Positions 56,672-64,000 of a stretch of DNA of 64,000 nucleotides are shown here, piece by piece; the first letter of the stretch is position 1; each line of letters starts with the position of its first letter. The position numbers and the translations under genes were made by a program. The DNA comes from Cichorium intybus (lineage: Eukaryota; Streptophyta; Magnoliopsida; Asterales; Asteraceae): positions 71,826,994-71,890,993 of the forward strand of contig CM042013.1 in assembly GCA_023525715.1 (NCBI GenBank), written 5' to 3'. Under the pieces are notes generated by a model that was not told where the DNA came from, searched no databases, and worked only from the letters and a program-made list of their open reading frames with translations.

Positions 56672-57109
56672 GGCATGAAGATGCATATGAGTTTTTAAGC
56701 TTCATGATGCAATAAAAAGATACACAAGTTTCTTCTTTTAGAGCTCAATGCAATTTGATTGGGACTGAGATTGATGTCAATGGGACAAAATATTGCAACT
56801 TACATTGGATTCAAAGGCACTAACGTCTTTTGCAATACAAGAGATATACCGTGAGTCACCATGCCACTTTGTTAGAAAATTATGAGAAACATCCTCAGCC
56901 GATGCTTGTTACCCAAGAAATCAATCGTTCCGATTTGATGATGCTTTCGTCATTGCAATTGAGACAAATAAAGTCTTACATGACCAAGCCTATATCCTCT
57001 TGACTTATGGGGTTGCTAGAGTGACGAGAGTTTGTAGGCCGGAAATTGTTGCCGGAAAGGTGATGTCATCATGTCATCACGGAAGTTTGTTGAGGAAATA
57101 TAGCGATTG
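56672..57109 (+). pseudogene. Ubiquitin-specific protease fragment (block B)
   Basis: Same content as 26156-26640 (RHEDAYEFLSFMMQ, and FRFDDAFVIAIETNKVL) but without the two short internal duplications, so it is nearer the ancestral state. Catalytic Cys and His boxes are absent. Confidence 0.7.
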
Positions 57110-57113
57110 AGTT

Positions 57114-59192
57114 TGGTTGATTGTTGAACCAAAGATGGTTTTGCTGTGAGGTTTATTGTTTGTCTTTATATGTAGAGTATTTATGTACATTCTTATCTTC
57201 TATGTCATGAGAGATTTGAATTATCGGAGGTTATTTACGTGTTATTTAAGCATTTTAGTTTTTTCTCGTATTTGGTTACAATTCAGGAAAATTGATCCAA
57301 AATTTAACCTAGATAGTTTTTTAGTAAAAAAATACAAATATCATAGCGATGAAACAAAATTTAAGCACGAGTGCTCAGAAGTGTTTTAGTAATTTAGAGA
57401 GTGACTATAATTTTCGGTTAACATTGTTCCTTACAAAAATTGTAAACCTCACCATTTGGATGATGTATACCAAATATGTTTCAAAGGTCCACCATGCAAG
57501 GTAGAGGTAATAATTCATGACACTACACAACAAAAATATGAAAAATGAAATTGAGATAAAATTAAAATTTGAATTCGTGTTTGTTTCAGGTGCAAAAACA
57601 CGACATCTTGTAATGTTCATGTTTGTGGTCAAAATTTGACATGAAATCAGCATGATATTAACTTATGTTTGTCGTGTTTTGTATGATTAATTATGAATTA
57701 AACAAACTAAATGTTTCATTATTCCAAATCAACAACTTTAACACTTGATTATAAGTTTTACCCGATAACTATCCTTACATTGTGTTTTTTTTATTATGTA
57801 GCAATCTTTTATTATGTGGCAGTTTTTTCATCTGCTGTCATCAAACGTAAATTAGATATCTACATCAATTTTTGCCAATATGCACACCGTAAGGTTACCA
57901 ACTTGTATCTAAAAATTGAGTTAAACAAAAGCACAAAACCATTTTGTGTTGTAATGCAGCTCTAAACAACCCATTTACATATAAAATCCCAAGCAGAAAT
58001 ACCAAATGAAATTGTATGTTAATATTAAATACATGCAAGTACAAATGATGAACCAGTACACAGTTCATCCACCATTTATCCCAAATTTTGAAACCAATCG
58101 CTTCTCTTGCACGGTGTAGATAGCCTTGCTCCAACCTTCACCTATAGAAATTGAGCAACTTTCTTAGAACAATACTCATTTATAGAAACATGCCAAGATG
58201 GCATAAAACTGAATATTTTTTATATGATTTTATAAACAATCTCTTCCTTTAATCAGCAATGAGAACAACGAAGTTGGGATAATATTTGTAGGTTTAGAAT
58301 GTGTAGACTTATATAACCAATTATATACTTGAAATACGATCTCAAGACAATCAGAAAAGGAAAACCTCACAAAAAGACAATTAGTCATTCAATACAAAGT
58401 CTGGCTATATTTTTACCAAAATAGAAAGAAGTTTTAATATCTGATGGAGTAATTCTAACCTCGAAATTCATATAATTTTGTAAGAATATCTGAGGGTATA
58501 TAACTAACATCACAAAAGAATTGAGATGGTGCTAAACTTTTACAAAATTTCTCAAAGTCAATATCTTAAAGAAGGTGGGTTTGACCAACAAGCTCAAAGT
58601 TTCTAGATTGAAGTCCAAATTGTATACAACTCACAATTTAGTTATGTTTTCTAGCAATTCTTTTAACAAAGGAAAGAAAAGAAAAGGATGTTGCTGTACA
58701 ATCAGATAAACTGATACAGTTGCAACCTATATATCAGTAAGATACAAGCATCCATTCAATTATTCCTCAAATTGGACACATAGCAACTTAATGGTAAAAA
58801 TTATACAAAAACCAAAAAGCTATTTAGCTACTGCACTTATAGTTTTTTCTTCTTTTAGAAAGAATTGGATGAATCTTATCAACAAACAAAACAAATCGAG
58901 TCTCAAAACTAAAGTTTTTAATACTTTGGGCAAACTTAGGGAAAACCTAAAAATACAGAAACTGAACCTTACCTAATAGGGAAAACTACATTTATTAAAA
59001 CCGAACAATATTTGTGATGTTTAGTATAAGAAGAGGGATGTAATCTAAAATCCAAAGATGGATACAAGTAGTAGAAGTTAGAACCATCTTTTTGTTAACA
59101 CATATTAATTTTAAAATATTATTAGAATTAATAACCTGAATTAAGTAGTTATTTAAGAGAAGGATGATCGGCAAGGAGATGACATACCTTTT
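57114..59192. other. NLR 3' flank shared with block A
   Basis: Homologous to 26645-28766 with small indels. No gene. Confidence 0.5.
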
Positions 59193-60069
59193 CTACCACA
59201 CTGTTATTGTCAAATTTGATGGGCAGGAAGTTGTATTAAGATCTGTAATCTTCGGGCATGACCGAATTTCAAGTGTTTTAAGGCAGGGGAGGTGTTGTAA
59301 GACCTCTGAAAATGATTCCACATCCGTAAACTTCCAAAGTGTTAGAGAAACCAGAGATGGTGGAAGAAGAAAAGATGATGATGGAGTAGTAGTCTTACTC
59401 ACATCATCCGCCACTGCAAATGAAACCACTCCTGAATTTTCCCCATTTAAGTATAGTTCAACTAGTGAGGATGGAAAATTCTGCGGGCCCCACTCTGACA
59501 TGGGCTTCTTTAACCATCCTATCCTTAGTATCCTTAAATTAGGAGGCCACGACCCACAAGGAAAGGAGTTGTCCATACTTGGACATTTATGTATCCACAT
59601 TTCTTCCAAAGATGTGAGACTTTGAAAATGCTCATGAGGAAATGACTTTAGATTCTTACAAAAACTGATATCAAGAGATTTTAGGCAAGACATGGGGAGA
59701 AAACCGAAATCCTTCGCTGGAATGGGTTTGGGTTGTATGCTATCACAATCACTGACTATCGATTCAGTGAGAGGGGATGGGTGCTCCTGCACAGCTGAGA
59801 GGCTTAAGGATGTCAATGAACCACAACCCAAGATCGTCAAACTCTCAACACTATTTGGACAATTGTAAGTCTCCAATGCGTCGCAACGATAAAACTTCAC
59901 TTGTTTAAGAGACTTAATGCTAATCCCAGAATCAACCTCTTTCTCTGCTGATGAAACCAAGTTTCCACAAAACTCTACTTCCAACTTCTGTAAACTCACA
60001 AGATTTTTGCATGCTTCTGATTCTCGTTCCCACAAGTATCTCAGTTTATTACATCCAAAAAAATATAGC

Positions 60070-60414
60070 TGTTAGGAACCGGACAGGGTACACGTAGCGG
60101 AAACACACTATCACACACACAAACTCACGAAAATAAAGCAAGAAGAACACAAGGATTTTTACGTGGTTCGGATTCGGTGCAAATCCTATGTCCACGGGCT
60201 ACAACTAAATTTTATTTAACAATGAGATTACAAGAGATACACTCAATTCTTATAGGTATTGAGTTGTGGTGCATCTAACTCTTCAACTTGAACATCTATT
60301 TATATACATTTGAGGTGCACTATTAACAATGTGAATATGGAAATAGAAATTAGGTGTGAAGACATTTACCTCACCTACCTTTGACAAAAACTTCACCAAC
60401 TAATTCACCTAACA
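60070..60414 (-). repeat. 3' LTR (element on minus strand)
   Basis: Partner of 62299-62643. Confidence 0.93.
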
Positions 60415-60425
60415 ATCTCCCACTT
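60415..60425 (-). other. Polypurine tract
   Basis: AAGTGGGAGAT on the minus strand, same as in the 0.5-kb element. Confidence 0.8.
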
Positions 60426-60540
60426 GAAGATTTTGAACATCTCTCATTAATCTCCGAACATAACAAGTCTTCCAAGCTTCCAGTTCCCAAGAACAAGCTA
60501 AACTTAGTCCAATTTTCCTAGTTGCAGCCGCCCCTCATCA

Positions 60541-61290
60541 TCAAGTACTAGAAGGGCCAGTTGAAGCTACCACAAGCTCCAACTCAGTCGTAGCCAATCC
60601 CGCTACCGACTCAGTCGTGGTCAATACCGCCACCGACTCATCCCCTGTCTCAACCGGCTTGGACACTCCACCGGATTCAGAGATACACCGAGGACCACTA
60701 ACACTCTCCAAACTTTGCAAACTTCCAACAGGATAGAATTTTTTAGTCTTAGTCTTCAAAACCCAACGGCTCTTTGTAACTGTACCCGGAACACACCCCG
60801 TGCTCCCACTGTCACAAAATCCCCTGAATGGTTTAGACTTTCCGACTCGTTCAGCTAACATCTCTTTGGCTCCAGACTTCATGTTTGCCAAATGAAGTCT
60901 CTTAGCACTAGATTTAGCGAACCAGATTTTGTCATGCTTAACCGGAACGGTCATACTTCCCTCAGCAGGTACCTCAACCATATACAATGACCCACGCTTC
61001 ATACCTTGAGCAATCACCGAATTTCCATTGACCACCCTCCATTTACCACCACCAAACCTTACTTCCAGTCCTTGTTTATCCAGCTGACCAACAGAAATCA
61101 ATTTTTTCTTCAGCTCCGGAATCACCCTGACATTCTTCAGGTTCCATGTAGTTCCCAATGAAGTAACCAGATCAATATCTCTCATGCCCGTTACTTGAAG
61201 CATCTCGTCATTTGCTAACCGTACCTTCCCAAAATCTCCTTCTTTTAGATTCACCATCGTTTCTCCGTTGTCCCTGAATCCATGACCCAA
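60541..61290 (-). pseudogene. Protease / GAG-pre-integrase remnant, fused open frame
   Basis: 249 codons overlapping the end of gag by 40 bases in another frame. After a short out-of-frame start it reads EGDFGKVRLANDEMLQVTGM, LKNVRVIPELKKKLISVGQL, then KRGSLYMVEVP, the core between protease and GAG-pre-integrase of copia polyproteins. The sequence following the protease Asp-Ser-Gly is deleted at the gag junction. The last 100 codons are Ser/Thr/Val-rich without a known domain, and the integrase zinc finger is missing. Possibly expressed by frameshifting, more likely debris. Confidence 0.7.
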
Positions 61291-62102
61291 GAGTCTACAC
61301 AGTTTTCCATACTGAGTATCAATGCATCTTCCTGATAAACATTCTCAGCACCAACACTGTTCAATTCTTTATTTGGACATTGACTCTTAACATGTCCCAC
61401 CTCCTGGCAGTTCCAGCACTTCACATTCTTCCAAGTTCTAGATGAACTTCTTCCCCGACTCCCACTGCTCCCATTATTCCTGCTATTCCCTCTACCTCTT
61501 CCGATATTTAATAACTCAGAAGAAGATCCACCTTGATTCTTGCGTCTGACATCCTCGCCAAGAACCAAATCTCTAACCCCTTCAAAAGTCATACCACTGG
61601 TCCCCACTGAACTTGTAACAGCGGTTACTGTTCCAGACCAGCTATCAGGTAGTGAAGCTAGTAGCAGTGAAGCTTGAGTCTCGTTATCAAATTTAATTCC
61701 CACAGATGATAATCTGGACAGAATTGAATTTAAATTGTTAATATGAACCGTAACTGAACCTTCCTCATTCATCCTTGTAGTGAACAGCTCCCTCATCAAG
61801 AACACATTGTTAGCCGCCGACGGTTTCTCATACATGTTCGTCAGAGCATCCATCATACCACGTGCCGTGGTTTCCTTCATGATGTTGAAAGCAACGCTCC
61901 TTTCCAACGACAACGTAATAACCGCCTTAGCTTTCTTGTCCTTTGAGTTCCACGCATCTTCAGTAGCTTTTTCCATTTTCTCCGGTTTGTCTCCAAGTAC
62001 CACGTCCAAATCTTTCTGACATAACAATGCTTCTATTTGCATTTTCCACCAGCTAAAGTCAGAACCGTTGAACTTCTCGATTACAACCTTGTCTTCAGCC
62101 AT
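61251..62102 (-). CDS. Copia-type Gag polyprotein (UBN2 family) with CCHC knuckle
   Basis: 283 residues from MAEDKVVIEKFNGSDF. The N-terminal 185 residues follow the UBN2/retrotran_gag plan: NGSDFSWWKMQIEALL (12-27), WNSKDKKAKAVITLSL (51-66) and a long helical part to LGEDVRRKN. A basic Gly/Ser/Arg linker leads to a CX2CX4HX4C zinc knuckle (229-242), which binds RNA. The frame ends just after SWVMDSG (271-277), the protease active-site motif, in a stop. Gag forms the virus-like particle that packages the transcript. The frame is intact, so the element could supply Gag and borrow reverse transcriptase. Confidence 0.88.
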   Translation of the reverse strand: MAEDKVVIEKFNGSDFSWWKMQIEALLCQKDLDVVLGDKPEKMEKATEDAWNSKDKKAKAVITLSLERSVAFNIMKETTARGMMDALTNMYEKPSAANNVFLMRELFTTRMNEEGSVTVHINNLNSILSRLSSVGIKFDNETQASLLLASLPDSWSGTVTAVTSSVGTSGMTFEGVRDLVLGEDVRRKNQGGSSSELLNIGRGRGNSRNNGSSGSRGRSSSRTWKNVKCWNCQEVGHVKSQCPNKELNSVGAENVYQEDALILSMENCVDSWVMDSGTTEKRW

Positions 62103-62284
62103 TACGACAAACAGTAGACAAATCTTTTATAGTACTTTTGTGTGACAAAATAGTACCCTTCAAAGTACCGAGACACCTTCAATACGATTAATAGAAATTA
62201 GTTTCTGGTGTGGAAGATCAGACAAAACTGCAACCACAGAGCATACTCTAATTTCTAAAACCGAGACCTCCTCCGAAACCCGAA

Positions 62285-62296
62285 GCTCTGATACCA
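62285..62296 (-). other. Primer-binding site (initiator tRNA-Met type)
   Basis: TGGTATCAGAGC on the minus strand, two bases after the 5' LTR. Confidence 0.9.
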
Positions 62297-62298
62297 GT

Positions 62299-62643
62299 TG
62301 TTAGGAACCGGACAGGGTACTCACAGCGGAAACACACTATCACACACACAAACTCGCGAAAATAAAGCAAAAAGAACACAAGGATTTTTACGTGGTTCGG
62401 ATTCGATGCTAATCCTACGTCCACGGGCTACAACTAAATTTTATTTAACAATGAGATTACAAGAGATACACTCAATTCTTATAGGTATTGAGTTGTGGTG
62501 CATCTAACTCTTCAACTTGAACATCTATTTATATACATTTGAGGTGCACTATTAACAATGTGAATATGAAAATAGAAATTATGTGTGAAGACATTTACCT
62601 CACCTACATTTGACAAAAACTTCACCAACCAATTCACCTAACA
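62299..62643 (-). repeat. 5' LTR (element on minus strand)
   Basis: Partner of 60070-60414. The boundary with the NLR is CCTAACA|ATAGC. Confidence 0.93.
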
Positions 62644-64000
62644 ATAGCTCCTCAACTACCCCAAGATGAATTAAATGTTCTCCATGCAGTTGAGTAAGTC
62701 CTCTAAAATTCATCATTGTTAATTTAACAAGTGATGAAGATGCACCAATCATGTTTTTTAACACTGCTTCCGAACATGATTCTATATGTAAAACCCGAAG
62801 TGAAGGAATCATTCCGATAGACACTTCAGCTAGTTTTGGACAACCTATTAAAGAGATCACATGAAGACGAGGAAATGATCTAGGAGTTCCATGTTCATTG
62901 CCACTATTAATCGACCATCTCTGCCAACCTTCCATATCTTCAAATTTCAGAACTTCAAGTGATGGAAATGCAATGCCAAGATTAGAATCAGTAGGTGCAA
63001 GAAACTCAAAACCCACAGTCTTCACCTCATTCATCCTTTCAACAACCAATTTCTTAAGAGACCTTAGATGTCCAAGTGTTGGTAAGTGTGTACTTCTACA
63101 ACCACGTAATGTAAGCTTTGTTAACCGATCAAATGAGGGATCGCCGACCCAACTAGGAAATCTTGTTCCCTTGTAGAACAATATCTTGAGTTTTTTTAAG
63201 TTAGGATGAGGCCTTAATTCTTGAAGTACTTCATATTCAATCATTTCATTCCGAGAATCATTAGAATGATTACCCCAATACATCCCCAAAACATCAAGAC
63301 CCTTCTTCTGATGTAAGTTTGCATCTTTCGCTTGCATTGGGTTTATCACTTTGTCCAGTCCCATAATGGAAAGTCGACCTTGAAGATCCGAAAGGTCCTG
63401 AAGATCGGATATTTTGAACCCGCCACCTTCGCCAATAATGACCTTGGGTAGAGTTTGTAGACTTGTCAACCCACCAATCCCTAAGGGCATCTTGTTCAAA
63501 TACGGAGTATCACTTACGTCAAGATGTCGCAAGTTTATTAACTTTGCAAAACTTCCTGGCAAGCTAGATAACCCATAACATTTATCAACCAGCAAACTTT
63601 GTAGATTATAAAGGTCGCTCACTTCTTCCGGCAAACATTTGATTTTAGTATCAGAAAAATGAAGATACCGTAGATGCTTGAGACTACCAATGGATTGTGG
63701 TACCTAAGTGATGTCGGATCCGTCTATTCTTAGCACCCTTAGGAACTGTAGTTTACAAAGTAATTCAACATGAACATTCTTTAACCTCTTATCCGACAAT
63801 GTTAAGAAAGTTCGCAAACGTGTAGCTCTCTGTAATTCCTCAAGCTTTGTATATGATTCAAATGGTGGACCTGTAAGTGAAAAGTGACGAATCTTGTCAA
63901 AAGTTTCATTTGTTCTGGATACACCATCCAACCTACCGAAAAACTCTCCCGCAACACTTGTGGCCAGATCGTTTATCAGGTCATGCATTATATAGAATAA

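Larger units (their letters stand above)
60070..62643 (-). mobile_element. Non-autonomous copia-type LTR element carrying gag (TR-GAG type)
   Basis: 345-bp LTRs at 60070-60414 and 62299-62643 (TGTTAGG ... CCTAACA), differing at roughly a dozen positions. ATAGC duplicated at both borders (60065-60069 and 62644-62648). On the minus strand, a tRNA-Met primer site (62296-62285) follows the 5' LTR, and the purine tract AAGTGGGAGAT (60425-60415) precedes the 3' LTR. The 1.9-kb interior encodes Gag plus a protease/GAG-pre-integrase remnant. No integrase, reverse transcriptase or RNase H. This plan matches the terminal-repeat-with-GAG class described in plants. Confidence 0.95.
43425..64000. repeat. 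Segmental duplication block B (runs off the window)
   Basis: Partner of 20955-32531. The left boundary is GAACCTAAATCTGTCC (43425). It carries later insertions: a MULE (43454-47991) and a gag-type LTR element (60070-62643). The right limit is outside the window. Confidence 0.9.
59193..64000 (-). pseudogene. CC-NBS-LRR resistance gene, disrupted copy (N-terminus outside window)
   Basis: Paralogue of 28767-32462. Visible parts, minus strand: MHDLINDLATSVAG (from 63988) with the winged-helix/LRR start, LRRs 63703-62649, and LRRs 60064-59193. Two lesions: an in-frame TAG at about 63704 (DGSDIT*VPQSI where the other copy has ITDVPQSI), and a 2.57-kb LTR element inserted at ATAGC (60065-60069 / 62644-62648). 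The LRR sequence on both sides remains otherwise close to the intact copy. A protein ending at the stop would keep only the first LRRs. The CC and NB-ARC domains lie beyond the window. Confidence 0.92.

Overview
The window is plant nuclear DNA. It is AT-rich, has intron-containing genes, long (TA)n microsatellites and a dense load of transposons. The coiled-coil NBS-LRR gene and the GC-rich Helitron ends fit a eudicot, and I would guess Asteraceae (lettuce-like); that assignment is inference, not proof. Little of the DNA is ordinary host gene. The two genes that look usable are an uninterrupted CC-NBS-LRR resistance gene (28767-32462, minus) and an 11-exon KOBITO1/ELD1-like glycosyltransferase gene (48217-54625, plus) whose exons join into a 529-residue frame.

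Layout. 0.5-3.0 kb: a short, nearly gene-less LTR element with near-identical 340-bp LTRs. 4.5-7.1 kb: a broken FAR1/MULE-type gene lacking its DDE core, followed by an intact OTU-protease reading frame. 7.5-20.2 kb: a string of decayed host gene fragments (KIN-7 kinesin, O-acetylserine (thiol) lyase, eIF6, an NDUFAF7/MidA-type methyltransferase, weaker CDKB and type-B response-regulator matches), all on the plus strand, with introns retained, ending at a textbook Helitron 3' terminus (hairpin + 11 nt + CTAG at 20158). 20.9-32.5 kb: duplication block A. 32.6-43.4 kb: two minus-strand Helitron-type ends, an LTR with primer-binding site, a decayed MULE and a non-autonomous hAT element with an 8-bp target duplication. 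43.4-64.0 kb: duplication block B.

Blocks A and B are two copies of one segment, [KOB1-like gene] - [ubiquitin-protease fragment] - [convergent NLR]. In A the NLR is intact but the KOB1 copy has lost exons 6-11, apparently by recombination with a small downstream exon 4-5 fragment that block B still carries (54.8-55.1 kb). In B the KOB1 copy is intact but the NLR has an in-frame stop and an LTR/gag element inserted in its LRR region. Each block therefore keeps one of the two genes.

Block B also took a complete Mutator-like element (43454-47991) about 225 bp upstream of the KOB1 start codon: 135-bp terminal inverted repeats, a perfect 9-bp target duplication, an empty site in block A, and two convergent genes inside (a four-exon MURA-type transposase with one frameshift, and a two-exon GRF-zinc-finger/coiled-coil/membrane-tail protein). 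The LTR elements at 0.5 and 60 kb share primer site, polypurine tract and protease/GAG-pre-integrase remnants and belong to one non-autonomous copia-type family at two stages of decay.
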